Part shown: positions 1 to 7,463 of the stretch, one piece after another | Numbering within the stretch: the first letter of the stretch is position 1 | Layout: the number at the start of each line of letters is the position of its first letter | Program-made: the position numbers and the translations under genes | Notes under the pieces: generated by a model | Told to the model about the DNA's origin: nothing | The model's input: the letters and a program-made list of their open reading frames with translations, nothing else | The model's database searches: none | Origin: Bacillota bacterium | GTDB taxonomy: Bacteria; Bacillota; Clostridia; Peptostreptococcales; Anaerovoracaceae | Assembly (NCBI GenBank): GCA_017442785.1 | Contig: JAFRZB010000039.1 | Location: 1 to 59,939, forward strand | Direction: 5' to 3' | Length of the DNA stretch: 59,939 nucleotides

Positions 1-236
1 GGATTGAGGATGTCGATCAGCCTCTTGTGGGTCCTCTGCTCGAACTGCTCTCTGCTGTCCTTGTACTTGTGCACCGCCCTGAGGATGGTGACTACTTCCT
101 TTTCGGTGGGAAGTGGGATAGGACCGGAGACCTCTGCGCCGGTCTTCTTGGCAGCGTCCACTATCTTAGCGGCGCTCTGGTCGAGAGCTGTGTGATCGTA
201 GGCCTTGAGCCTGATCCTGATCTTCTGACTGCTCAT
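1..236 (-). CDS. rpsJ: 30S ribosomal protein S10 (3' end cut by window edge)
   Basis: This is the first 78 codons of ribosomal protein S10, a 30S head protein that is normally the first gene of the S10-spc ribosomal operon; in NusA/NusB-containing antitermination complexes it is also called NusE. The N-terminus [15 protein letters not shown] and the following [15 protein letters not shown] and [11 protein letters not shown] segments are diagnostic. The reading frame runs off the left edge, so about 25 residues are missing. An AGGAGG ribosome binding site lies just upstream of the ATG at 236. The frame stays open upstream to another ATG at 341, which would add 35 residues not typical of S10. 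I therefore prefer the start at 236. Confidence 0.95.
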   Translation of the reverse strand, partial: MSSQKIRIRLKAYDHTALDQSAAKIVDAAKKTGAEVSGPIPLPTEKEVVTILRAVHKYKDSREQFEQRTHKRLIDILN

Positions 237-340
237 GTTTTGTTTTTCCTCCTTGCTTGTCTTTCGTCCTTTGGTATTTCGGCACATTTTCGCTATCTCT
301 GTGCCGGGCGGCTCTCTTGAACACGCATTCTTGCGTTTCA

Positions 341-484
341 TCAGTCTCCCCTCAAAAGAAGACCGCGAGAACCCCTCGCCGGCCTCGAAGGGCCGACAAT
401 TCTCTGCAGAAATTCCCTGATAGCGCAGCAACTTCCTGCGTCTTTGCCGGGCGAAAAAGCGCATTTTTCAATGGTTTTGGGCAT
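341..484 (-). other. Possible 47-codon leader ORF upstream of rpsJ
   Basis: The stretch 237-514 is a roughly 280-nt leader between the rpsJ promoter and the rpsJ start. It holds a short ORF that starts [17 protein letters not shown], preceded by AAAGGGG at good spacing from its ATG at 484. Its stop overlaps (TGATG) an ATG at 341 that is in frame with rpsJ and has its own GAGGGGAG. The same RNA can form small GC-rich hairpins, for example CGGCC/GGCCG near 390-405. Either this is a translated leader peptide, or the ORF is accidental and the leader acts as structured RNA. I see no known riboswitch or ribosomal-protein leader consensus. Confidence 0.3.
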
Positions 485-520
485 ACTGAGCCCCTTTTTC
501 CGCCTTAAGCAAGCCCTAAT

Positions 521-549
521 AATATACAACCGACGAATATAAAATGCAA
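521..549 (-). promoter_or_regulatory. Promoter of the rpsJ operon
   Basis: On the minus strand there is a -35 box TTGCAT (544-549), a 17-nt spacer and a -10 box TATATT (521-526). Transcription would start near 514, giving a leader of about 280 nt. The rest of the space up to 700 is AT-rich with runs of T and A and shows no gene. Confidence 0.6.
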
Positions 550-699
550 GCACTTTTTTTAAAAAAACCGCATTTTTTTAATCTTTTTTTTAACGCTCAA
601 AACTCAGTATTTTCAAGGGTTTCCGGACAAGGCGCATCCCGATTTGAAACGCGTTCATTGCACACCGTGCCGTGCGTTCCATTTCGGATCAAAATATAT

Positions 700-720
700 G
701 GCCCGCAGGCGATGCGGGCC
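700..720 (-). terminator. Hairpin downstream of the YdcF-like gene
   Basis: GGCCCGC and GCGGGCC form a perfect 7-bp stem with a 7-nt loop, about 50 nt past the stop of the YdcF-like gene on the minus strand. It is followed by a U-rich but interrupted stretch (ATATATTTTG). It is likely to stop transcription before the rpsJ promoter region. Confidence 0.55.
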
Positions 721-772
721 ACAATATGTTGGTGATATCAACGTTTTTCGGCTTTTATGGATAATTACGAAT

Positions 773-1606
773 CTAATCCCCGTAGCTCCCGAGGAGCCTT
801 TCCTTTATATTTGCGGCGTATTCGCGGACCACGTAATGCGGCACCAGCACCTTAAGGCCGGTGGCGCCCAGGTACTCCGCGTTGTAATATCCGGCAGCGG
901 CTGCCAGCTTGGACACCCTGTAGAGGTGGAAGCCCGAGGATACTATCAGGACCTTGTCCTGCATGCTGCCGCCGTTGGCAAGGATTATCTCCTTTGCGAA
1001 CTCCAGGTTCTCGACGGTGGTGGTGCTCTTGTCCTCTATCAGGAGCCGTATCCACGGTATGCCGTGGGCGTTCAGCTCCCTGGCGCTTACGAAGCCCTCG
1101 GCCGCGCCCTCGTCCTCTCCCTTGCCTCCGGTGGTTATTATCCTGAGGCCGTGGTCGAAGCTGCTCTTGTTAATTATCTCTACGCCCACGCGCGGCGCGG
1201 CGTATTCGGCCGCCTTCTCTATGCGGGCGGAGAACTCGGTGGAGGGCTGGTCCCCGTTGACCTTGGCGCCCAGGACTATCAGCCAGTCCGCGTTCTCCGG
1301 CGGCTCCCTGAAGGCGTAGTCCGCCACCCTGTACACGTAGATGCCGAAATTGACGAGTACGGCAAGGATGATGAGCCCGAGAATCCACTTTACCACGGAC
1401 GGCAGTCCGGCGCTTCCGGAGAACAGGAAGCTGAAGATCAGCAGCAGCGCGCCCACGATGAACCATATGTAGTTGAACCAATTCTGCGAGCGGAAGTACT
1501 GGAGGACTATTATCCCGTAAGCTATGCAGATCATGGCTATAAGCAGCAGTATGATGCTTATCGGGCCTGCTCCCCTCTTATGCTTCTTTGCGCTTTTTCC
1601 TGCCAT
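773..1606 (-). CDS. YdcF/SanA/ElyC-like DUF218 membrane protein
   Basis: A 277-residue protein with three hydrophobic segments near the N-terminus (about residues 15-35, 45-62 and 70-92), followed by a soluble DUF218 domain. Family hallmarks are the first strand WLIVLGAKVNGDQPS, the ITTGGKGEDEG loop, the LIEDKSTTTVENLEFAKEI block and the VSSGFHLYRVSKLA block. DUF218 proteins such as ElyC and SanA are linked to envelope and polyprenyl-phosphate homeostasis, but their reaction is poorly defined. The soluble domain should face outward if the three segments all span the membrane. The gene has AGGAGG six bases before its ATG and appears monocistronic. Confidence 0.8.
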   Translation of the reverse strand: MAGKSAKKHKRGAGPISIILLLIAMICIAYGIIVLQYFRSQNWFNYIWFIVGALLLIFSFLFSGSAGLPSVVKWILGLIILAVLVNFGIYVYRVADYAFREPPENADWLIVLGAKVNGDQPSTEFSARIEKAAEYAAPRVGVEIINKSSFDHGLRIITTGGKGEDEGAAEGFVSARELNAHGIPWIRLLIEDKSTTTVENLEFAKEIILANGGSMQDKVLIVSSGFHLYRVSKLAAAAGYYNAEYLGATGLKVLVPHYVVREYAANIKERLLGSYGD

Positions 1607-1792
1607 CAGAGACCTCCTACGCGTCTTTACTAATATAATAATATATCATAAAAATGACGCTTATGTGACTGTTAATACGGAGCTGCCCACGAAATAGTGC
1701 GGAATTATCATCAGTTTGCGCCCCGCAAAGCCTGCCTTTCGGACACGCTCCCGCTTGCAGGGGGCCATCCCAGCGGTCCAGCAGCCGTGATC

Positions 1793-1981
1793 ATATAAGA
1801 TCCTGAGAAGTGCTACTGAGCCTGCCGGTGTTAACGGGGCTCCGCAGGTGGTATCACGCTGCCGGATCTGAGCTGCTGACGAAGTCCGCGGCGGGCCGGT
1901 CCGCCGCAGCGTCACCTCCGAGGACCCAGCCCCGGATAATACCGGCAGGTTAAGTCGTCGGCTGTGCTGAGGATCTCATAT
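1793..1981. ncRNA. Candidate rod-shaped structured RNA (possibly 6S-like)
   Basis: No gene occupies 1607-1985, but the segment folds on paper into a long rod. An outer stem pairs 1793-1807 with 1967-1981 (13 of 15 pairs). A 13-pair stem joins 1821-1833 and 1937-1949 without mismatch (one G-U). A 7-pair stem joins 1835-1841 and 1928-1934. A terminal hairpin pairs GCGGCGG (1878-1884) with CCGCCGC (1891-1897). The outer stem and the inner rod are separated by an open bubble of 13 and 17 nt. Size (about 190 nt) and shape resemble 6S RNA, and the plus strand carries CTGAGCC and GGCTCCGC-like stretches seen in 6S. The strand is not settled. The part 1680-1790 also has GC-rich inverted repeats. Confidence 0.4.
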
Positions 1982-1984
1982 TAC

Positions 1985-2012
1985 AAAAGGCGCGCCGTTT
2001 TGCAGCGCGCCC
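1985..2012 (-). terminator. Terminator of the rnf operon
   Basis: GCGCGCC/GGCGCGC stem with a 9-nt loop, followed on the minus strand by TTTTGT. It lies 26 nt past the stop codon of rnfB. Confidence 0.8.
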
Positions 2013-2037
2013 TTATGGTCTTTTTTCCCTTCCGGGA

Positions 2038-2865
2038 TCATCCTACCTTTACTACAGGCTTTGCCTGCGGCTTGGGGTACATCTTGATGACCTTCTTGGG
2101 GCATGCCTTTGCGCAAAGGCCGCAGTTCTTGCACTTGTCGATGTCTATCACGGCGTGGTTGTTCTCCACGTGGACGGCGTCGAACTTGCAGGCCTTCTCG
2201 CAGAGCTTGCAGCCTATGCAGCCCGCGGAGCAGAGCTTGTTGGTGACGGCTCCCTTGTCGGCGGAGCTGCACGCAACGTACACGCGCTTTACGTCCGGGA
2301 TGATGTCTATGATGTGCTGGGGACAGGTCCTGGCGCACATGCCGCAGCCTACGCACTTTTCTCTGTCGACCTTGGCAAGACCGTTGCAGACCTGGATGGC
2401 TCCGTAGGGGCAGGCCCTCTCGCAGTCTCCGAAGCCTATGCATCCGTACTTGCAGGAGCCGGGACCTCCGAACAGGCCCTTGGCTGCTGCACAGGTCTTG
2501 AGACCCTGATAGTCCATCTCGGGCTTGGTGACGTCGCACAGACCGGAGCAGCGCACGTTGGCTACCTGCTCTATCACGTCCTCCGCGTCCTGGCCGAGTA
2601 TGGCGGCTATGGCGGCCGCCACAGCGTCCGCGCCGGGAACACACAGGTTGGTCTTTACATCTCCGCCTTCGGCAAGAGCGGCGGCGTAATCGTCGCAGCC
2701 TGCGAATCCGCAGGCTCCGCAGTTTGCACCGGGAAGCTCGGCCCTGATGGCGGCCTGAGTCTCGTTAACGGGTACGGCCATGAACTTGGCCGCAAGCGAC
2801 AGGAGCAGCGCAGCTATGAGCGCTATAGCGACTGCCGCAGCTATCGGAATTATAAATGCCTGCAT
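2038..2865 (-). CDS. rnfB: Rnf electron transport complex subunit B
   Basis: The iron-sulfur subunit of the Rnf ferredoxin:NAD+ oxidoreductase, thought to accept electrons from ferredoxin on the cytoplasmic face. It has one N-terminal membrane anchor (residues about 3-30). The Fe-S motif NCGACGFAGCDDYAAAL comes next, followed by four CxxCxxC-type ferredoxin clusters (CIGFGDCERACP, CVGCGMCARTCP, CIGCKLCEKAC, CKNCGLCAKACP). The first of these has lost one spacing Cys (GCIGFGDC). I place the start at the ATG at 2865 with AGGTG six bases upstream; a GTG at 2874 directly abuts the rnfA stop. It is the last gene of the operon and is followed by a terminator. Confidence 0.93.
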   Translation of the reverse strand: MQAFIIPIAAAVAIALIAALLLSLAAKFMAVPVNETQAAIRAELPGANCGACGFAGCDDYAAALAEGGDVKTNLCVPGADAVAAAIAAILGQDAEDVIEQVANVRCSGLCDVTKPEMDYQGLKTCAAAKGLFGGPGSCKYGCIGFGDCERACPYGAIQVCNGLAKVDREKCVGCGMCARTCPQHIIDIIPDVKRVYVACSSADKGAVTNKLCSAGCIGCKLCEKACKFDAVHVENNHAVIDIDKCKNCGLCAKACPKKVIKMYPKPQAKPVVKVG

Positions 2866-2874
2866 ATCTGTCAC

Positions 2875-3474
2875 CTACATTCCGAAAATGTTCTCCAGCA
2901 TGCCGGAGAAGCCCAGGAAGCAAAGGCTTGTTATGGATGCCGCTATCAGCGTGGAAGCGACGCCCTTAAAGGCCTCGGGATAATCGTTGGTCTCGATCTT
3001 GCTGCGGACGCCCGCAAACAGGAACATGGCCAGAAGGAATCCGACACCGGATCCGAACGAGTTGAGCATGGACTGAAGGAAACCGTATCCGTTGTCTATG
3101 TTCAGCACGCATACGCCCAGGATGGCGCAGTTGGTGGTGATCAGCGGGAGGTATATTCCCAGGGACTTGTGCAGAGCCGGGATGTACTTCTTGAGGAAGA
3201 TCTCTATCATCTGCACCAGCGCGGCTATCACGAGTATGAATATGATAGTCTGCATGTATCCCATGCCGTGCTTATCCAGAAGGTAGGTCTGGATGGGCCA
3301 GGTGACCGCCGTGGCTATTACCATTACGAATATTACCGCAACAGACATGCCCATGGCGCTGTCGAGCTTCTTGGAAACGCCCAGGAACGGGCAGATGCCG
3401 AGGAACTTGGCCAGTACGTAGTTGTTGGTGATTATAGCGCTCAGCACTATGTAGAAGACTGCAGATAAGCTCAT
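2875..3474 (-). CDS. rnfA: Rnf complex membrane subunit A
   Basis: A 199-residue integral membrane subunit with about six transmembrane helices. It is homologous to RnfE and forms with it the pseudo-symmetric membrane core that carries a buried [2Fe-2S] cluster. The family segment NNYVLAKFLGICPFLGVSK near the N-terminus contains the conserved Cys, and the second half has ITTNCAILGVCVLN with the partner Cys. Its ATG overlaps the stop of rnfE (ATGA), so translation is probably coupled. Confidence 0.95.
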   Translation of the reverse strand: MSLSAVFYIVLSAIITNNYVLAKFLGICPFLGVSKKLDSAMGMSVAVIFVMVIATAVTWPIQTYLLDKHGMGYMQTIIFILVIAALVQMIEIFLKKYIPALHKSLGIYLPLITTNCAILGVCVLNIDNGYGFLQSMLNSFGSGVGFLLAMFLFAGVRSKIETNDYPEAFKGVASTLIAASITSLCFLGFSGMLENIFGM

Positions 3475-4154
3475 GCTTCCTCGCCTCCTTCCTTCTGTAC
3501 CTCAGAGCAGAACGCGGCTCCGGGGCAGCCGAGGCACTTGTTCTGGCACTTCTCGGCCACCTTGCCCTTAGTCAGCTTGTTTACCACGGCTATCAGGACT
3601 CCGAACACGAAGAATCCGCCGGGAGCCATGATCATGATGGTGAACGGTGTGATGGTGCCTGCGGTAATGACCTTGCCGAATATGGTGCCGTTTCCGAGCA
3701 GCTCTCTGATGCAGGCCATCACGGTGGCGGTGAGCATGTAGCCAAGGCCCATTCCTATGCCGTCCAGCATGGAGTCCACCACGCTGTTCTTGCTGGCAAA
3801 GGCTTCAGCTCTTCCTAGTATGATGCAGTTTACTACGATCAGCGGTATGTAGACGCCCAGGGCCTTGTCCAGGGCCGGCACGAAGGCCTTCAGCACCAGC
3901 TGGACCATGGTAACGAAGGTGGCTATTACCACTATGTAGCAGGGTATCCTTACGGTATCGGGGATTATCCTCTTAAGGGCGGATATCATGATGTTGGAGC
4001 AGGTGAGCACCACCAGCACGGATATGCCCATGCCCAGACCGTTTATTGCCTGGGTGGATATCGCCAGAGTGGGGCAGGTACCGAGCACCAGCACCAGCAC
4101 CGGGTTCTCTCTGATGATACCGTTGGTAAGTATCTTCAGCTTATTGTTCTTCAT
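3471..4154 (-). CDS. rnfE: Rnf complex membrane subunit E
   Basis: A 227-residue paralogue of RnfA with the matching cysteine segments (ENPVLVLVLGTCPTLAIST and LIVVNCIILGRAEAFA). The C-terminus carries a short Cys-rich tail, CQNKCLGCPGAAFC, which could hold a metal but is not needed for the family call. In canonical clusters rnfG sits just before rnfE. Here the rnfE ATG overlaps the rnfD stop and has GGAGG six bases upstream, so nothing lies between them. Confidence 0.94.
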   Translation of the reverse strand: MKNNKLKILTNGIIRENPVLVLVLGTCPTLAISTQAINGLGMGISVLVVLTCSNIMISALKRIIPDTVRIPCYIVVIATFVTMVQLVLKAFVPALDKALGVYIPLIVVNCIILGRAEAFASKNSVVDSMLDGIGMGLGYMLTATVMACIRELLGNGTIFGKVITAGTITPFTIMIMAPGGFFVFGVLIAVVNKLTKGKVAEKCQNKCLGCPGAAFCSEVQKEGGEEA

Positions 4155-5122
4155 TTGGCGCCTCCTTCCGCAGGCTTAAAGACCTTGCGCCTCGTGAGCC
4201 TGTCGATGTGAGGAGTAAGTATGTTCATAAGGAGTATGGCGAAGGATACACCTTCCGGATAGGAAGCGTACACCCTTATCAGCATGGTGAAGATGCCGCA
4301 GCCTATTCCGAAGATTATCCTTCCCGGAGTAGTTATCGGGGAGGTGACGTAGTCAGTTGCCATGAAGATGGCTCCCAGCATTACGCCGCCCGCGCAGAGC
4401 TGGAATATCGGATCCAGCCCGAACACCAGGGACAGCACGGCTACCGTTCCGAGGAATGCCACCGGGATGGCCGGGGAGATGACCTTCCTTACTATTAGAT
4501 ATATGCCGCCGAGCAGCAGAGCCGCGGCGCTTATCTCACCCATGGAGCCGTTTATGAGTCCCAGGAACATCTCCAGGTTGGTGGGCACCGTTCCTCCCGC
4601 GGCGCTTATGGCCAGCGGGGTGGCTCCCGTTATGGCGTCCTGCTCGGCAACGGAGAGTATCGCCTGGCTCATCCTGGGGGTTATGGCCCAATTGGCCATG
4701 GGACCGGCAAAGCCTATGAACAGCGCTATCCTTCCGACTATCGCGGGGTTGGCGAAGTTCTGGCCGAGGCCTCCGAAGAGCTGCTTAACGACTACTATCG
4801 CTATGAAGCAGCCTATGACAGCCATCCACAGAGGAATGCCCACCGGGAGGTTGAAGGCCAGTATCACGCCAGTCACCACGGCGCTCCAGTCGCCTATGGT
4901 GTTGCTGCGCTTGAGGATCTTTCTTGTCACCCACTCGAAGAATACGCTGAATACGGCGCATACTGCGGTGAGCAGCAGGGCCCTCGCTCCGAATACATAT
5001 GTCGATACGGCAAGTGCGGGGATAAGCGCTATGACCACGTCCCTCATTATCCTCGCGGTATCCGCGGGCGCCACTACGTGAGGCGCGGACGCAACGATTA
5101 GATCAGTATGTCTGTCTGCCAT
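4151..5122 (-). CDS. rnfD: Rnf complex flavin-bearing membrane subunit D
   Basis: A 323-residue polytopic NqrB/RnfD-family protein. The covalent FMN site is visible as ITGATPL around residues 164-170, where Thr168 should carry the flavin by phosphoester. Other family marks are GGLGQNFANPAIVGRI and DYVTSPITTPGRIIFG. It has GGAGG ten bases before its ATG, which overlaps the rnfC stop by one base (TAATG). The normal partner in flavin electron transfer, RnfG, is not encoded in this operon. Confidence 0.95.
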   Translation of the reverse strand: MADRHTDLIVASAPHVVAPADTARIMRDVVIALIPALAVSTYVFGARALLLTAVCAVFSVFFEWVTRKILKRSNTIGDWSAVVTGVILAFNLPVGIPLWMAVIGCFIAIVVVKQLFGGLGQNFANPAIVGRIALFIGFAGPMANWAITPRMSQAILSVAEQDAITGATPLAISAAGGTVPTNLEMFLGLINGSMGEISAAALLLGGIYLIVRKVISPAIPVAFLGTVAVLSLVFGLDPIFQLCAGGVMLGAIFMATDYVTSPITTPGRIIFGIGCGIFTMLIRVYASYPEGVSFAILLMNILTPHIDRLTRRKVFKPAEGGAK

Positions 5123-6420
5123 TACTTCTTAGCCTCCATTACCAGCGCCTTCGCCTGCTTTATCTCAAAGTTGAGCTGCTTTCTTGCGGGGCAGGAATAG
5201 CTGCAGCTTCCGCAGTCCATGCAGTAGAGGACGTTGAGCTCCTTAAGAGCTTCTATGTCCTTATCCTTGAATGCCCTGGAGATCTTGGCCGGCATAAGTC
5301 CCATCGGGCAGCCTGCTACGCAGCGCCCGCAGTTGATGCACGCCGTCTCCTTCCTCTGCTGCGCGAAGGCCTCGTTGAAGCAGAGTATGGCGTTGTTGGC
5401 TTTTACTATAGCGAAATCGTCCCTGGGGACGGCACGTCCCATCATGGGCCCGCCGAGGAGTATCTTCTTCGGTTCCTCCTTAAGGCCGCAGAATTCCAGA
5501 ACGTCGCTTATGGGAGTTCCGATCGGAACGTCCACGTTCTGCGGGTGGAGCACCACGTTGCCGTCCACCGTCATGCACCTGGATACCATCGGAAGCCCTG
5601 TCCGGAGGAAATGCTGGAGCTTCATCACGGACGTTACGTTCATGACTATGCAGCCCACGTTCCAGGGGATCATGCCGTAGGAGACTATCCTTCCTGTGGT
5701 CTCGTAGATTATGACCCTCTCGGCGCCCTGCGGGTAGATCTGCCTTAAGGTGTGGACCTTTATGGCCGGGTCCCCTGCCAGAAGCTCGTTGAACCTGGCT
5801 ATGGCGTCCGGCTTGTTGCTCTCTATGCCTATGTGGCACTGGGGTATCTCAAGCCATTTCATGACAGCGCGTATGCCGTCTATGATGTCCTGAGTGTAGC
5901 TGAGCATTACGGCGTGGTCTACCGTAATGTAGGGCTCGCACTCGGCGCCGTTAATTACGAGGACATCCACCTCGCCCGGCTTGATGTTGACCTTGCCGGA
6001 CATAGGGAAGCCCGCGCCGCCGAGACCTACGATGCCGGAGTTCCTTACCGCTTTGACGAAATCCTCAAGACTGTTGATCTCCGGCGGGAGGACTGTGTCG
6101 AGCAGCTCCTGCTTGCCGTCGGACTTGATGACGACGCTGGTATCGACTCTGCCGTACTGCGTCATTCCCTGCGTTATCGCCTCTACCGTGCCGGAAACGC
6201 TGCTGTGAACAGGCGCGCTTATGCGCTGATCGGAATTGCCTATAAGCTGTCCGACCTTTACAGTGTCTCCTACCTTTACCACAGGCGTGCAGGGCGCACC
6301 GATATGCTGCACCATGGGTATGTATACCCTTTCAGGTACAGGCATGGGGATGATAGGCATCCCCGCGGTGTTCTTGCTGTGTTTTACATGCACCCCTTTA
6401 AGGTGCCTGGAAAGACCCAT
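5122..6420 (-). CDS. rnfC: Rnf complex NADH-binding subunit C
   Basis: A 432-residue peripheral subunit that binds NAD(H) and FMN and forms the NAD+-reducing end of the complex. The N-terminal barrel-sandwich part (APCTPVVKVGDTVKVGQLI) is followed by the flavin/NADH fold with GLGGAGFPMSGKVN and INGAECEPYITVDH. Near the C-terminus there are two [4Fe-4S] motifs, CINCGRCVAGCP and CMDCGSCSYSCP. It is the first gene of the operon and has AAGGAG just before its ATG. The Rnf complex couples ferredoxin oxidation to Na+ or H+ export in anaerobes. Confidence 0.96.
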   Translation of the reverse strand: MGLSRHLKGVHVKHSKNTAGMPIIPMPVPERVYIPMVQHIGAPCTPVVKVGDTVKVGQLIGNSDQRISAPVHSSVSGTVEAITQGMTQYGRVDTSVVIKSDGKQELLDTVLPPEINSLEDFVKAVRNSGIVGLGGAGFPMSGKVNIKPGEVDVLVINGAECEPYITVDHAVMLSYTQDIIDGIRAVMKWLEIPQCHIGIESNKPDAIARFNELLAGDPAIKVHTLRQIYPQGAERVIIYETTGRIVSYGMIPWNVGCIVMNVTSVMKLQHFLRTGLPMVSRCMTVDGNVVLHPQNVDVPIGTPISDVLEFCGLKEEPKKILLGGPMMGRAVPRDDFAIVKANNAILCFNEAFAQQRKETACINCGRCVAGCPMGLMPAKISRAFKDKDIEALKELNVLYCMDCGSCSYSCPARKQLNFEIKQAKALVMEAKK

Positions 6421-6440
6421 CGCTTCTCCTTTTTTAATAA

Positions 6441-6469
6441 ATGATATAAAAATGACAGATTTTCATCAA
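6441..6469 (-). promoter_or_regulatory. Probable rnf operon promoter
   Basis: Minus-strand TTGATG (6464-6469), 17-nt spacer, TATCAT (6441-6446). It would give a very short leader before the ribosome binding site of rnfC. The AT-rich spacer up to 6580 contains other possible boxes, so this is a best guess. Confidence 0.45.
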
Positions 6470-6569
6470 CTGTTTACTTTACTATAAGTTGACAAAAAAG
6501 TAAAGCCCGCTTTTACATGTATATATTTAGAAGGCAATTTTTATGCGCTACGCGAAATCTTCATTATTT

Positions 6570-6580
6570 TATGCTATAAT
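6570..6580 (+). promoter_or_regulatory. Extended -10 promoter of the homocysteine methyltransferase gene
   Basis: TATGCTATAAT is a perfect -10 box with the TGn extension. I see no good -35 box 17 nt upstream, as is usual for extended -10 promoters. Transcription would begin near 6587, about 54 nt before the ATG. Confidence 0.6.
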
Positions 6581-6640
6581 ACCGTAACGCTGCCGCCAAA
6601 GCCGGCGGAAAGAAGCAATTGCAGCACACGGAGAAAGACC

Positions 6641-7462
6641 ATGAAAAAGATAACTCTCCTCGACGGAGCCTCCGGCACCATGCTTTGGAACATGGCCGCT
6701 GCCGAAGGGACAGAAAAGATGCCTGTATGGAAATACAACGTCGCCGCGCCCCGGCTGGTGGAAAGACTGGCCCTGGAATACCTGGCTGCAGGTTCGGAGA
6801 TAATCTATTCCAACACCTTCTGCGCAAACCCGCCCGCTGCAAAGGCGGAGGGCTGCAGCTTCGAAGAGATAATAGACGCGGGCGTATCCATTGCAAAGGA
6901 CGCCGCAAGAGGCTTCTGCACTAAGGTGGCCCTGGACTTCGGCCCCCTCACGGAGGCTCTGGAGCCTTTCGGCGGGATCACCGAGGAGGAATACAGGGAC
7001 TGCTTCAGGAGGATGTGCAGAAGAGGCGCCGCGGCAGGCGCCGACCTCATAGTCCTGGAGACCTTCATGGACGGAAGATCCCTTAAGATAGCGGCAGAAG
7101 AAGCCGCGGAGACAGGTCTTCCTCTCATGTGCTCCCTGAGCTTTGCCAAGAACAACCGGACCTTCTTCGGAACAGGCATAGACGAGATCCTGGAGGGGAT
7201 AAGCGGCCTCGGCCCCATGGCAATAGGCCTTAACTGCTCCTTCGGACCGCTGGACGCTCAGCCCGTCATAGAGGAGTTTTCGCAGAAGACGGACATACCG
7301 CTCCTGCTTAAGCCGAACACCGCGGATATGGGGCCGGAAGAATTCGCTAAGGCCGCAGAGCCTTCCCTTCCCAAGGTGAGCTTCCTGGGAGCCTGCTGCG
7401 GATCCGACCCGTCGTATATCCGAGCCTTGCGGCAGACGGTACTTGATGGTAAAATAATCTAA
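6641..7462 (+). CDS. Stand-alone homocysteine S-methyltransferase domain protein
   Basis: A 273-residue protein equal to the homocysteine-binding barrel of methionine synthase (the N-terminal domain of MetH) or of BhmT/MmuM. It starts with LLDGASGTMLW, a typical first strand. The three zinc-binding cysteines are visible: one in GLNCSFGPLDAQP and two in GACCGSDPSYIRAL. It would transfer a methyl group to homocysteine to make methionine, but the methyl donor cannot be told because no folate, cobalamin or activation domain is attached. Such short proteins in anaerobes often work with a separate corrinoid protein. GGAG lies seven bases before the ATG. The next gene starts two bases after the stop. 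Confidence 0.85.
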   Translation: MKKITLLDGASGTMLWNMAAAEGTEKMPVWKYNVAAPRLVERLALEYLAAGSEIIYSNTFCANPPAAKAEGCSFEEIIDAGVSIAKDAARGFCTKVALDFGPLTEALEPFGGITEEEYRDCFRRMCRRGAAAGADLIVLETFMDGRSLKIAAEEAAETGLPLMCSLSFAKNNRTFFGTGIDEILEGISGLGPMAIGLNCSFGPLDAQPVIEEFSQKTDIPLLLKPNTADMGPEEFAKAAEPSLPKVSFLGACCGSDPSYIRALRQTVLDGKII

Positions 7463-7463
7463 T

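Noticed and set aside
1845-1860. GCAGGTGGTATCACGC resembling a T-box core on the plus strand
   Set aside because: No plus-strand gene follows for more than 4 kb and there is no terminator with a T-run after it; the bases are better used in the rod-shaped fold.
1661-1915. 84-codon ORF on the minus strand in the spacer after rnf
   Set aside because: No ribosome binding site, no familiar motif, and it coincides with strong RNA stems, so a structured RNA is a better reading.
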